Below, one piece after another: positions 1 to 11,536 of a DNA stretch of 64,000 nucleotides. Position 1 is the stretch's first letter, and each line of letters starts with the position of its first letter. The notes below the pieces were generated by a model, which saw only the letters and a program-made list of their open reading frames with translations, did not search any database and was not told where the DNA came from. The DNA is from Arenicola marina (lineage: Eukaryota; Annelida; Polychaeta; Arenicolidae): NCBI GenBank assembly GCA_964019135.1, contig OZ025257.1, forward strand, positions 22,428,352 through 22,492,351, in the 5' to 3' direction. The position numbers and the translations under genes were made by a program.

Positions 1-100
1 GCGTGATCAAAATGTTACCTTTCTTGCACCACTCACGCCACGCTATACATCATTGTAAAGTAATTGCAGGAGACAGCACATAAAGACATAAGAAACTTAC

Positions 101-187
101 CCAGGCAGACGGAGCCACTGTACTCGTAACCGGTGGCGCATTGGGTACAGCTAAAAGCGTTGCATTCGTCACAGTGGGCATCGCAAC
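101..187 (-). CDS. Cys-rich gene, exon 11 (module, last visible)
   Basis: This exon of 87 nt encodes CDAHCDEC, CTQCATGYE and a final C. The acceptor is CGCAG and the donor GTAAGT at 100. It has no stop codon and ends at a strong donor, so at least one more exon lies left of the window. Confidence 0.82.
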
Positions 188-3100
188 CTGCGGAAGAAGC
201 CATTGATGTGGTGATGCCAAACCAAATGCATGGATGAAGTACGTACTGAGACATGTTTAGCATGAATCATGATTTGATTTGCATTATACCATATCTAGAT
301 GGAAAAAGTATCCCTTGAATGGACGAGTTGAAATCACATCTACTCACTTGTACAGACTCCGTTGTCAGTTCTATAGCCGGTGGAGCACGCTAGACAAAAT
401 CCTTGCGAGTTGCATGACGTGCAGTATTCAGGGCAAACTGCAAGCCACCGAGGGAATAGAGCGTTACCCATGTGCATTGTAACGGGGAATATGCAACAGT
501 ATCTCCTTCGTTCATCTTAAACATATATTTTGGGTTAAAGGAATTCGAGACCAATAAAACTTTTCATCGCGTGTTAGAAAAAGCTCAAATCGTAAGGTTT
601 CTTCTCCGAAATAAAGGCCTTATGTAAACCTAACATAAGATTGACGCGATTGGCAGTGACGTATGCGGTTCAAGTCTCACTGCAGATTGGCAGTGACACA
701 TGGGATTGCGGTCTCGTTGTTCCGTGCTATGTGTTATAATATTAAGTTAACGTAGGATTCTTACCGTCGCAGGTAACGCCTGTCTTTACACCGAACTCCT
801 CATCGCACGTCTTACAAACGACGTTCACGCCATCGTCATGGCACTCCTCACAGACGCTGCTCGGACACGCTGATTGGACAATGGAAACAGCCAATCAGCG
901 CACGAATTCATTCCTCTGATTCGGTTCGACAAACGCTTACGAGAAAAAGCAGAGTTGCTTTTCAACATGTGCTAAATCCAATATGGCAATTGGGCCTCTT
1001 ATCCCGACATCGCGGTGAGTCATAAGAAGACAACTGGTGAAGAACCATTTAAAAAAGTACATGGCAGTCAAAACAGACCCCAGGGAGCTTCCGAGATATA
1101 TAATAAAGCGAAAATATGTGGAACAATCCATTGCAAGTACAGTTTCAACTTTCATAAAATCCAAATACCCCAGTGCGGTCTTAACCAGGTAAAATTACAG
1201 AAGTGAGTATTGCAATGTGGGGATAACATTTTATAAACTCAATAATCGGTTTCAAAATTCCTAACAGAATATATATCCTAATACCGTATTCAGGAGTATG
1301 AGATTAAAGGGGAAAAGGCCCTCATGGTATCGATGCAGAATGAGTGAGTTTGGCAATGTTGGGAGCCATGGATTTTATAATTTTATAAACTCCATAGCCA
1401 CAGCTCAGTTTCAAATTCATGAAAAAAATATATATCCTAATACCGTATTCAGGAATGTGAGACTAAAGGGAGAATGGCATGGCGAAGAATGGAGACGTTA
1501 TGGATACCTACCTGTACAGGTGCCGGTAGTAAGGTAGAAGCCAGCCGTACACGTCTTGCAGGTGGACGCGGTGTCACACACATCACATTTGGCAGTGCAT
1601 GCTGAATGATCCCAATATGAACAAAGCTTTTATTTCAATAATAACGACATTATTATGTCATCTTATCCGAAATTGGATACTTTTTATTGGCGAAACAAAC
1701 GTGTATGTATTAGAAAATAAAGAAAAACGTAGTAAGAGTATTATCAGAATGAGAAACGAAAAATGTAGTAAGAGTATGTATGAGAATAATAAAGATACTT
1801 TATCTCTAAAACGACAACGTATCTACGGACATGAAATCCATATGGAGCATTGCCAGAAATGCTGCTTTTAATTACTTACCATGTATTTAATTACATGGAG
1901 TTCACCAAATATAACAAAATGTTGAGACATTTTATGCCACGCGCATCTCGTATATACTTCTACCATTCGTTGAAATAAATATTTTACAGAATGCAAATAT
2001 ATATGAACAAATCAGTGTGCTGGTCTGACTCCACTTACCGAGGCATTCAAAGGTTCCGGACAACGAATACCCCCCGGCGCATTCAGTGCACTGAGCAAAT
2101 TCGGTGGTGGCACGCTGGTTTTCGTTACATTTCGTGCAGGAGGCGGGGCACGCTGTAGAAAGCCAGATAAATATAATTAGCGTTCACTGGAAATAACTTA
2201 GTTACAATCATTCTATATTCTGTTAAATTAAGCGTTCACTGGAAATAACTTAGTTACAATCATTCTATATTCTGTTAAATTAAGCGTTCACTGGAAATAA
2301 CTTAGTTACAATCATTCTATATTCTGTTAAATTACTGCCCTTAACGCCTCAAGTACGGAAAAAGATCTATTGATATAATATGGTCAATTATTGGGTCAGT
2401 TATAATAGTAAATCAAATAAAATCATAGCTAATCAAACCAATAGGAGGAAGGACTATCTGGTTTGTGTCTTTTATCTGTCTGAATCAGCTTCTTATATCT
2501 ATTGAAATTAAACTTCCTTCTCTCAATAACATTTAGGTTCATGTATTTATTGTACATATCGTAGCCGGTTAACGCTATATGGCGTTCGGTCACAACTATT
2601 GACAATTGTATGAGGGTTGTTGTTTTATTGTCCATTTAGTGGTGAAATTTGTCTACGTAAAATAAGACGGCTGGCCGTTGGCCTGGGGAGCAGGGCCGGT
2701 GTGAGGTGTGTTCATACCGAGACAGGCCGCCGTGGGGTCGGAACTGCGGACCTTGTAGCCGTCAGCACAGACCGAACAGCTCTGGTCTCCGTTGCCGTTC
2801 TCAGCACATGTGTCGCAGTGGAGCGGGCAAGCTGAAGTAGATATATACATATATAAACAAAGATATAACGATCGTCATCATTGAAACTGACTCTATGGCG
2901 TTTCATGGACAAATCGGGAGCGGGGGGACTTGAAAGTGACGTATGCAGGGACGTAGGAAGTAAAATTACATTATTGTGGGGATGTGGGCCGATGGGGGAG
3001 AGGGTTAAGGGGGGTGGGGTGGGGGTAGCACATTGTGTGTTCTCGCTGACTGGATAATCTTGCGAAGACGTTATGACGTTATTTACAGTTGTTGGAGTAG

Positions 3101-6100
3101 TTCTCCAGAGGGAGGGGGGGGGGGGGGGGGAGGGGCTCATTTTAAGTGCTTCTAATCCTAGTCAATGTTAGGCGTAAATCCCTGCTTCCCCTGTTTTCGG
3201 TGCGACCCCCGCCCACCCCTCGAGGAGAAGTGATATTTGCAAGAGCCTCAACCCCCACCCGCGCGCCGCTCTAGCCCTTACTCTCTCTGCGTTCAGCTTC
3301 CAGTATGATCCACCTTTGCGACATCACCATTACACCGAAGACATAGATGCAAATAATCCTATTTTGAAAATAAAAATGCCGACATAATCGTTAATACTAT
3401 TTCACGAGCGATAATCGGGGGAATGGTCACGGGTGGGCGAGGGTTGGCGTTTGATTCCCTCTAATGTGGCACTCTCACTGCACTCACCGACACATGTCTT
3501 GTCTGAGGGGCGTATGCCATAGCCATCGGCACACGCGGTGCAACCCGTGGTGCCATCCTTGTTGTCCACACAATCCTCGCAGTGAATGGGACATGCTGGG
3601 GAAATAACGGAAATATAACACAGACATAAGACACAATGCGTGGCATACGATAAATAATGTTAAAAAAATTATGCATAGCGTCTAATATCAGAGCAAAGTG
3701 GTCATTTTGTGAGGGTAAGCTTGGTTGTATATTCAGGACGCTTTAACCACTTTTAGTCATATTGGGTCAATGAGAGAAGGAAGGGAGAGTGGAGCCATGT
3801 CCCCGCGGGAGACCACCTACTCTTTGCGAAGAAAGACATGGGATGGGGGTAAGGACATGAAGTTCTAGTGCGAGTAGTTTAACCAGATGACATAATGTCA
3901 GTTATGGTTCCTACAGCATTCAGCACAGAAATAAAAATCTGCACCCCTCTACATATTGGCCGTTATCATGTAGTCGTGCCGCATTGCGGATTTTGTCGGT
4001 AAGATATCTTAAACAATGCTCATAAAATAAGTAAAATGAAGCTAACAATCATTATTTTAAAGCCGGAAAAATTTAGGCAATCAGCATCGTTATGATACCA
4101 AAAACGAACCAATTACAATTTAAGGACCAATTAGGCTCCGCCCTCAACTATTACCCAATGGTCGGCCTGTGATGCATTCAGCCAATTATCATACAGAAAT
4201 CATGACTGACTATTTGTGATCATAAGAGGCTGGCTGCAGTTTTTCCTGTACCTACCCATGCAAGAGGCCTTGTTGTCACTGAGGACGTAGTATGTGGCTC
4301 CGTCCTTGTCCATACAGTCGTCACACTGGGTTGTGGTGCCAGTGGTGACATGGCATTCCTCGCACTTGCTCACACAAGCTGAAAATAACCCGCCCAAAAC
4401 AGTCAAAGGCATAATTCAAAGCAACGTTGACCAAATCTGCAGTTTCACTGATGAATCAACTAGCAGTACCAGCGGTGTGAATCGTGAATGTTGGAGATAA
4501 GCAGTATGAAACATGGCTATAATGGTATGGAGAATGAGTTGCAGAAGAATATGAAGGGATCGCCGATGTTTTCACTCCAGCCATCAATAAAGGTTTGATG
4601 ATAATGTTGCTCAAAGACCCCATGCGAAGGAAAATAAAAATACACATAAGACCAAATATGGCCTCTTGTTGGTCTAAGATGTCTGCAACAACCAATGCCC
4701 CAATTCAAGAATGATTAAAAATATGGTTTTCTTAGTTGTTGTCAAAATGAGGAAAATAAACGGTTTAGGAAAGTGGAACTTTCCAGATCTGTCAAGTAGT
4801 ATGCACGCTCTCATGGGACCATTAAACATTACATGCTTAAAGGAAGATTAACCTCTGTAGGTCATATCGGGACAATTCGAACTACGCACCGGCCGCTGGC
4901 ATTGACCAATCAGAGATTAAAGGAAGACGAACGGAAGCTAATGTCTCATGTTCAGATGTATCTGTGATATACGATGATACATATATACATATATTGAATG
5001 CTCGAGTTATCTGTGATTCATCGATAGACAATATTCCCACAATACGGCCTATATACGGATATGATGGATCCAAAGGACTCGGATCCCCCCGACACCCATA
5101 CCCTCCACCCCCCCCCCCCCCCACCCCCCCATCCACAAACACACACACATCCCTATCTGCAGGGGATGTCTCTCAATGGCAAAGACGAAGGGCGCAGAGC
5201 AAAATCATTTTGTCTTTCGAGTGGGTTGAATTGATAAGTTAAATACCGGAACATGGGTGGTAACTGCAACGCCACCTACCGAGACAGTTTCCGTTTGCAT
5301 TGAGAGTATATTTGGCGCCGCATTCATCGCACTTGGTTATGGCGCCAACGGCCGTGCACTTGGCGCAGTTCAGGTCGCAATCTGTGGAAAATTTACGGAG
5401 ATAATTATTACGTGATATCTCATATATTGCCACTACATTATTTCAATGATACACCAACTAACATCTGGACCAAAGATACGAAAATTAAACGATGCAAGAA
5501 GATCATCACAGTCGTTGATATCATAGTAGGTGTGTCAAAAATTATTATTCGATATGACCAGTTTAAATTAAGATAATGAAAAAAATTAGGACTTAATTAG
5601 AAAAATTCTACTAATGTATCTAACTACATTATTATGTGCTGCCTATCGAATTGTGGTCAACTCGAATGACTTGTTCGTTGTTCTCTTCCCAACATACGGC
5701 TTAATATACAAGTGACCATCCCAGGCTGATTATAGCTAATGCTTCTGGAGATTTTAAGCCCACGTTAGGGCTTTCATGCCGAAAATCTGAACTGAATGTT
5801 GAAATAAATTTAAGGTTAAGAAAAAAATAGCTTGTATTAGACTTACGCCAATAAATTACAAAAGATCATTGAACAAAAAAGAGACAGTGCGCCCCCACCC
5901 CCCACCCACACACACGCACAGACCCGCGCACACACACACCGCTAGGGGGCGTTAGCTACTTACTGACACATCCGGTTTGGTCAGTCTTCAAGGTCATTCC
6001 CGGCGCGCATGCGTAGCATTTAGCCACTGGGTTCTCGCAGGCATTGCAGCCCTCTAGGCCGTAGGACCCGCAGGTCTCCAAGGAAACGGCGTTGATGGTG

Positions 6101-6757
6101 GTGGCAGCTGCAACAGTCCAACAAATCATCAATTAAGCTATTGGTGGCAAATGTGAATATTATGGGTTCCAGTTTTGGAAGCACCGGTAGCGAAACTCAG
6201 GTTTTAGGAGATAATAGCGCATCTTATTATAGTTTCCACTGAACGCTGAGCAAATCTTTGGTTAAACTAAGGTGAAAGATCTGGAGCCAAAACACGTAAG
6301 TAAATATTAAGTCGAAATTATGAATATAACCGCCACGAGGGCAAAGAAGAACGTTTAATTTGCGTAGGGCGGAGTTGTCAATACGGACGCAGGTCCCATC
6401 GCATACATATATTCGACGCTTACTTGGTTAAATCATTTAAATCACTGCTAACTAGTATGCCGCATACTGTACCATCGCGCGTCAACGTAGGGCGCTTTGC
6501 AATTCGAGAAAGGGACTAGATTTCTGTCGCCTAAACATAATCCTCCATGCAAAACCCTTGTTATTTTACTTCACTGGTCATTTTGTTAAATTTATATTGG
6601 CGCTTATAAGATACAATGGCACTAATTGAGAAGGTGCTCTGTACATGCAAATGCGGAATAGCGTTATGTGGCTTTAATTGCTCGGAGAGCGTTGATGACG
6701 TCACTTACCCAAACTTCTTCCGGCCACTGCCAGGATACACAGCACGATGGTCAACAT
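101..6757 (-). CDS. Secreted multi-module cysteine-rich protein (furin-like Cys repeats), 11 exons, 3' end outside window
   Basis: The gene is read on the minus strand. Eleven exons can be joined into one open frame of about 375 codons: 6709-6757, 5964-6107, 5280-5381, 4256-4378, 3488-3595, 2718-2831, 2039-2152, 1512-1601, 765-869, 348-437 and 101-187. Each has a consensus AG acceptor and GT donor, and every intron is phase 1. The first exon encodes a signal peptide (MLTIVLCILAVAGRSLG). Each later exon encodes one module with six cysteines, C-x(3-7)-C-x2-C-x(4-12)-C-x2-C-x(10-17)-C, often with a GY or GF after the fifth cysteine. This resembles the furin-like cysteine-rich repeats of proprotein convertases and growth-factor receptors. 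The product is probably secreted or an ectodomain with disulfide-bonded modules. Function is unknown. No protease or transmembrane domain is visible, but the 3' end is missing. Introns are 160-901 bp. Confidence 0.85.
348..437 (-). CDS. Cys-rich gene, exon 10 (module)
   Basis: This exon of 90 nt encodes CPEYCTSC, CLACSTGYR and a final C. The acceptor is TTGCAG and the donor GTGAGT. It ends with a single A, so the codon across the junction to the next exon is AGT (Ser). Confidence 0.82.
765..869 (-). CDS. Cys-rich gene, exon 9 (module)
   Basis: This exon of 105 nt encodes a module with spacing C-x4-C-x2-C-x8-C-x2-C-x11-C. The acceptor is ATCAG and the donor GTAAGA. The Gly/Tyr after the fifth cysteine is replaced by EEFG, so this module is more divergent. 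Confidence 0.8.
1204..1500. repeat. Degenerate direct duplication in intron (about 140-157 bp unit)
   Basis: Two diverged copies share ATATATATCCTAATACCG (near 1269 and 1427) and TTTTATAAACTC, and both are followed by a related AAAGGGA segment. They lie between exons 8 and 9 of the Cys-rich gene. Confidence 0.6.
1512..1601 (-). CDS. Cys-rich gene, exon 8 (module)
   Basis: This exon of 90 nt encodes CTAKCDVC, CKTCTAGFY and a final C. The acceptor is TTCAG and the donor GTAGGT. It lies immediately left of the start of a minisatellite-free intron that holds only AT-rich DNA. Confidence 0.82.
2039..2152 (-). CDS. Cys-rich gene, exon 7 (module)
   Basis: This exon of 114 nt encodes CPASCTKC, a 12-residue loop, CTECAGGYS and a final C. 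The acceptor is CTACAG and the donor GTAAGT. Confidence 0.83.
2179..2334. repeat. Three tandem copies of a 52-bp unit
   Basis: Copies starting AGCGTTCACTGGAAATAACT are at 2179, 2231 and 2283 and appear identical. They sit in the intron just upstream of exon 7 of the Cys-rich gene. Confidence 0.9.
2718..2831 (-). CDS. Cys-rich gene, exon 6 (module)
   Basis: This exon of 114 nt encodes CPLHCDTC, then CSVCADGYK and a final C after 14 residues. The acceptor is CTTCAG and the donor GTATGA. It shares the CP.HC..C and C..CADGY pattern with exon 5. Confidence 0.83.
3488..3595 (-). CDS. Cys-rich gene, exon 5 (module)
   Basis: This exon of 108 nt encodes CPIHCEDC, then CTACADGYG and a final C (spacing x3, x2, x9, x2, x12). 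The acceptor is CCCCAG and the donor GTGAGT. It is close in sequence to the next module (exon 6), suggesting local duplication. Confidence 0.83.
3721..3850 (-). mobile_element. SINE fragment, 3' half (family A)
   Basis: Read on the minus strand this matches the tail half of the SINE at 58911-59167, including CCCATGTCTTTCTTCG, the CTCCACTCTCCCTTCC block and the terminal TTAAAGCGTCCTGAATATAC. The tRNA-like head is absent. It lies in an intron of the Cys-rich gene. Confidence 0.75.
4256..4378 (-). CDS. Cys-rich gene, exon 4 (module)
   Basis: This exon of 123 nt encodes CVSKCEEC, then CDDC and a final C after 17 residues, the longest last loop in the series. The acceptor is TTTTCAG and the donor GTAGGT. 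Confidence 0.82.
5280..5381 (-). CDS. Cys-rich gene, exon 3 (module)
   Basis: This exon of 102 nt encodes CDLNCAKC, then CDEC and a final C, with spacing x3, x2, x8, x2, x11. The acceptor is CACAG and the donor GTAGGT. Confidence 0.82.
5939..5953 (+). promoter_or_regulatory. CTCF-like motif
   Basis: CCGCTAGGGGGCGTT matches the CTCF core CCGC-N-AGGGGGCG. It lies in the second coding intron of the Cys-rich gene, next to the exon 2 donor. Confidence 0.35.
5964..6107 (-). CDS. Cys-rich gene, exon 2 (N-terminal module)
   Basis: This exon of 144 nt encodes an 11-residue spacer and then a divergent module with spacing C-x7-C-x2-C-x6-C-x2-C-x12-C. The acceptor is GCAG and the donor GTAAGT. It is the longest module exon and the only one with a widened first cysteine gap, so it may be an N-terminal cap. 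Confidence 0.78.
6709..6757 (-). CDS. Cys-rich gene, exon 1 (signal peptide)
   Basis: The ATG is at 6757-6755. The exon encodes MLTIVLCILAVAGRSL plus the first base of a Gly codon and ends at a GTAAGT donor at 6708. The short hydrophobic stretch TIVLCILAVAG fits a signal peptide core with cleavage just before the first module. A CAG acceptor at 6779-6777 would extend this exon into about 19 bp of 5' UTR. Joining to exon 2 keeps the frame (G+CT gives Ala). Confidence 0.8.
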
Positions 6758-7181
6758 TCTCAGCCGTTGGGGGGCGCTGCAAGCGGTGGTGTTTTGTGCC
6801 ACTAGGAAGAGCTGAGTGTAGAGGAAGAATGCAGTTAACGATACTTTATTCGGGTTTCGTGCTAAATTGGGGGAACATTCGCCATCTCATAAGTTTAAAA
6901 AGCGAGGTGACATTTGACGCATGCGTGTACTGACGACAGGCATATTTTGACACAAACATTTATTATCGTAGCCTAGCATCTTGTTTAGTATAGTATTGAG
7001 AACACAAATGCTGAAGAGAAAATGTATGTTCTACGAAACAAAAACCTATATGTTAGAAACGTCGCTTGAGCGTCACTAGCAACGAACGCTCACGTGAAAC
7101 CGTCATGTGACTACACGCGTGACAAGAAAAATAACTTATAATAATGATAAAAATGATAATGCGAATATTAAGGATAATTAC

Positions 7182-7300
7182 CGTAGTGGACAGAATGCTT
7201 GTTGACCTAGGGACGATGCTGGTGGACTTCTCGGTGGTGTCTCTGGGTCGCGTCTCCGGAGGTGCTCTGTCCCGGTGACTGCTGGGGTGTCTTATATATG
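7182..7300 (-). promoter_or_regulatory. Putative TATA box and non-coding first exon of the Cys-rich gene
   Basis: On the minus strand a CATATATAAG box lies at 7300-7291. A start about 30 bp downstream would fall near 7265. A GT donor at 7181 (GTAATT) can pair with the CAG acceptor at 6779-6777 just before the signal-peptide ATG. This would give a first exon of about 80 bp that is wholly untranslated and a UTR intron of about 405 bp. The placement is inferred and the donor is weak. Confidence 0.35.
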
Positions 7301-10300
7301 TGAACGCCCAGCATGGCGCGGGTGGAGCCAGGGGTCACAGAGAACCACCAGGGTGGGGGGTAGAGGTCCGAATATACCCTGCCCCATGCCAGACCAGTGC
7401 CGTGGCGGACAGGGTGGCGGGAGCAGGTATAGCGAGAACTTACCGTCTCCACAACAAATAACGCTAAGACCTTCCAGAGATAATTTGCAATTCGTTATTT
7501 CTTAACCGGAGCCCACCTTTGTAACCAATACCCCCCCCCCCCCCCCCAACCCTCCAAACTCCCGCCACCCTCTTCACACTTCACGGCTTATGCATGTTTT
7601 CGCGTAAGGCATGATGATTTGATTTCAATCGATCCGATACCTGCTGATACAGATGTCGTCTGCTTTGGCATTGACGGACCGCGACCGGCACAGTTTGGCG
7701 GGAATCGAGTTGATATGGCTGTTGCCATAGCGCCACGGGCCAGTGATTCTCAATGACAATTGCGTTCACCGTTACTCAAGTCGGCTCTGCATACATCTCT
7801 TTGCAAATGATCAAAATAACTAAATAACGAAATTGTGCATGCTGTGCTGCCGAAGAAAGAAATATGAATCTTCTGCATTTTTGTTAGTTTAGCAAAAACT
7901 ATAATTATAATCGCGAATAATACATGTATCAGTGTCACTTCGACTTCAGCTTTATATAGCAATTTTTATGTCTTGAATGGGAGTCCATGATACTGCCCAC
8001 AAATCATCAAAACGTTGCCTCTATTTGCATTGAGAACAAACTTGCGTGACATTCGAATTCAATTATCTCTATGGAAACGGCGGCATTACGTGATTTACCC
8101 GGTTAGAGCAGCTACATAATATATTGCCTGGGCCATGCTTCACTTCAACATCACATGTATGATTGATTTGGTTCCTGATTGTTTTTGCAACCACTAAAAG
8201 TGTCTCGCAAACCGTATGATCAGTGCAGAAAAACCTAATTTATCTAGGGGGGTGCACTAAATATAGTGAGGTGTATATATATACGTGCCTCCCAAATGAC
8301 CCTCTTTTTTCGCCATTTCTTTCTCAATCTCAGAAGTAGAAATCTACATTTTTCTCGATATGCCCATCTGAGACTCCAGTATTTTCAAAATTTTCAAGCT
8401 CTTGACTATTTATTCCAGTTGATGTTGAAAGTATTCAAATAATTAACCTCAATAAGCTGTCCAATGACTGTCAGTGTATTTGAATGCCTTTTTGTAACCA
8501 AACATTCTGTCTCAATGATCACAAAATTTCGCAATTTTCAATCGTTCTCAATATGTCCCATATGGCCCCCACTATTGTAGTAATGTGGTGCCTGCTCCCC
8601 CCTCCCCCCCCCCCTCGGGAATGAAGCCTTAGGCGTTGCTGTAATTGACTGTAATTGGTTGTAATTGACTGTAATTGGCTGTAGTTGGCTGTACTTGGCT
8701 GTCTGTTGTATCATTACATAATTACATTACAACAAGTGGAATATTTCAGCCCATGACGGTTAAGCTCCTTGTCAGTAGAGTAGGATTTATTAGCAAGGCA
8801 ACAATTTGTTTGCAAATATAATTGTAAGTATACAAAATTATTACTTTGTGGGGTATAGAAAGTAACCTAAAACATTGCAGAACGCGCGTAATCAATGAAG
8901 TTTCAACCATTCAGCTAATTAATGTACTAAAGCACTAAGGACAGTATTTATAACAGCATGGTTATCTTAACATGGATGTTGTATGTTACAATTATATTGT
9001 AGCTAAAGTTACTTTTTCAAAAAATATGAGCGCAAAAGCGGCAGAATTTAAACAGTAACAGTCCTTCATTTGATCTTCCCCGTGGTAGTCAATTTCTGAA
9101 TAAAAATCATCGAACATAAAGAACTTTATTATTAGACCAAAAAACGAGTTATATGTAATGCATGCATATATATATGGCAAATATATATTGATGAAAATGC
9201 GCAGACAATGTTGAACGCATGAGTTTGTTTACCACCAGACCAACTTCCAAATGCGATTGCCTGGGGTAACAGGATAACAACCAAGTCACTGTTTACCAAA
9301 CCGCATGCTGCAATGACAGTGATAGAAGCGGTCTTGCTCCAATGGTTGGTCATTGATACAGGAAAATACCCTGAGATACCCCCCCTCCCTGCCATCACAC
9401 AGCCCCACGGCTCTTGGTTTATGCAATTAATTACCATTGCCCATTCAAGTATTCATCGGGCCCGAATAATTTCTATCAACGCGCGATGGGGGTGTTTACA
9501 CAAGCGAGCCTTTAATTGTTGACAGTTGGACTTAAAGTGACATTGTCTGGTAATAAATACGCCCATTGAGCGAAGAATGCGAGGCGCGATTTTGCGCGAG
9601 AGAACGAGAGAATTGGTGCTCGTCGTTCTCGGCGTCTGATGTAACAAACGTCACCTTCGGTTTGACCATGCCACGTTTTGACTTGTCCCGCGGCGTAACT
9701 GAATTCGATGGAGCGATGATCCTACATTGAGGCCGCTAGACCCAGTCAACTTTGGGGCGCCCTCTATCAACCGGCATTCGCTGCTCATGGCTGACAAAGC
9801 TAGTTTTGTAAACTACGAAGTTGTGTTTCTCTTACTGGTCATATATGGGTCCTGTCCTGAGACGCAAATCTCGCTGTATAACAAATTCATTAGAGCAACA
9901 ACCTAAACAACTTACTGAAACAACTTCATACAGAAACGTGTCTTTAATGGAGATGACGACATTTGCAAAAATGTCACAACACATAGAAATTCCTGGATCA
10001 CGCAATGGTAGGTGAAGTTGTTGATCATTTACGGCTCTAAAATTAGGGACACACTCGAGATATTCTTCACAAATATTTTATTAGTTTTACGTGACGATAT
10101 TTTACAAACCATTTAGTAAGAATAAATACAGTTCGCGCTTTCACAAGCATTTTTTTGGCTTAAAACACAGGTAAACAGCACCACAGGTAAACAACAACAC
10201 GGGTAAAGTGGTCGTTTTATTATTATTAGTCTAAGTGTGAACCTAAAAATCATAATATGTGACACCTTCTTCAGAATGACGAGACAATTTTTAACAAATG

Positions 10301-11262
10301 TAACGTTTTTTTCATTTACATCAGTTTCGCTGTGGCTATGAAACATCGCTTTTACCCTTCCCAATCGCTTGCCCCTTACCACTTTGGGTGAGTTCGGGCA
10401 GGCGATACTACTAAATCCTACTCCCCACCCAGAGGAGGATCACGAGGATTTCCAACATGGCGTCCAGGCCCCACAATACGTTAAATATTTTTAACGTGGT
10501 ATTTCGACCTGTAAAATATCTGGAAAACATATTATAACAAAGAGAATAAAATATGTAAGACCACACGTATCCGTTGATTTATGGTTATGGTACTATTTAA
10601 CGATATTCGTGATTTGTGCAGTTCAATAAATGCAACATTCACGCGGACCGCGGATTTTGCGTTCGCTTTATCTTGATCTGTACACGAGCGGAAAGTATGA
10701 GTGCGCATGCGCTAAATATCTGCGCCGATTACTCTGATCGCATATCCGAACTCACCATTTGTTTTGCCCGGTAAACACTTTTCCGGTAATTTTTTTTTTT
10801 ACAAGATTCGTCATATCATTTGTCTATCAGTATATAATTCATAATTCAGCCTTGCTTATGCATTTCTATGTTTCATATGAATATCAAAGATTAACCTCAG
10901 TTTAATTGTCGGTATCCGCCACTATTTGCCACAGGGGAGTGAAATATCGCGATTATCTAAAATATGCAGCTGCCCTGTCACGTGGTGAATACTTCTTATC
11001 CGTTGTCACAGGGTCGGATCGGTCAGTGATTCCCTCTAGCGAGCCATCTCTTAGCTAACTGGTGATTCGTGTTACCATCATGTAAGCCATGTGAGAACCG
11101 CAACGGTACGATTTAGTTAAATGAATTAGTTAAATGGTGATTTGTGCTTCTGTCAAGCGAGACTTGTGGTAAGTATATAGCTGTGGGGTGACGAGAAGAA
11201 AACGTCTGATGCAGATAGATCTTTTAGGTGCTTCGCCAGGAATGGCCCACTGGCCTTATAGG
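7301..11262. other. Unassigned intergenic DNA
   Basis: No gene was recognised on either strand. The stretch holds a poly-C run near 7532, an 11-bp repeat (TGTAATTGACT-like) at 8637-8705, AT-rich segments and short open frames without recognisable domains. Confidence 0.5.
8637..8705. repeat. Short 11-bp tandem repeat
   Basis: About six copies of TGTAATTGACT and variants (TGTAATTGGCT, TGTAGTTGGCT) are directly repeated. Confidence 0.8.
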
Positions 11263-11274
11263 CACTAGGAATGG

Positions 11275-11536
11275 TTGGTTGGTTGGTTGTTTATTCAGGA
11301 GGCTTTAACCACTTTCGGTCATATCGCGTCAATGGGAGAAGGAAGGGAGAGTGGAGCCATGTCTACGGGGGTAACCCGCTACTCTTTACGAAGAAAGACA
11401 TGGGACCTATATCCTGCGACCACACTGACATGGCCACAGCATGGCTCGAACCACCGATCCACGTGCCGTTAGGCTCTCAGGTGGCTAGAGCACTCAATGC
11501 GAGCGCTCTAGCCCACTGAGCTATCGCGCCGGCCCC
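11275..11536 (-). mobile_element. tRNA-derived SINE (family A), full length with target-site duplication
   Basis: The right end reads, on the minus strand, GGGCCGGCGCGATAGCTCAG, followed by a tRNA-like head with an A box (TAGCTCAGTGG) and a B box (GGTTCGAGCC). The body contains CCCATGTCTTTCTTCG, and the tail is TGAATAAACAACCAACCAAC. Flanks CACTAGGAATGG (11263-11274) and CACTAGAAATGG (11537-11548) form a 12-bp target-site duplication with one mismatch. Confidence 0.88.
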
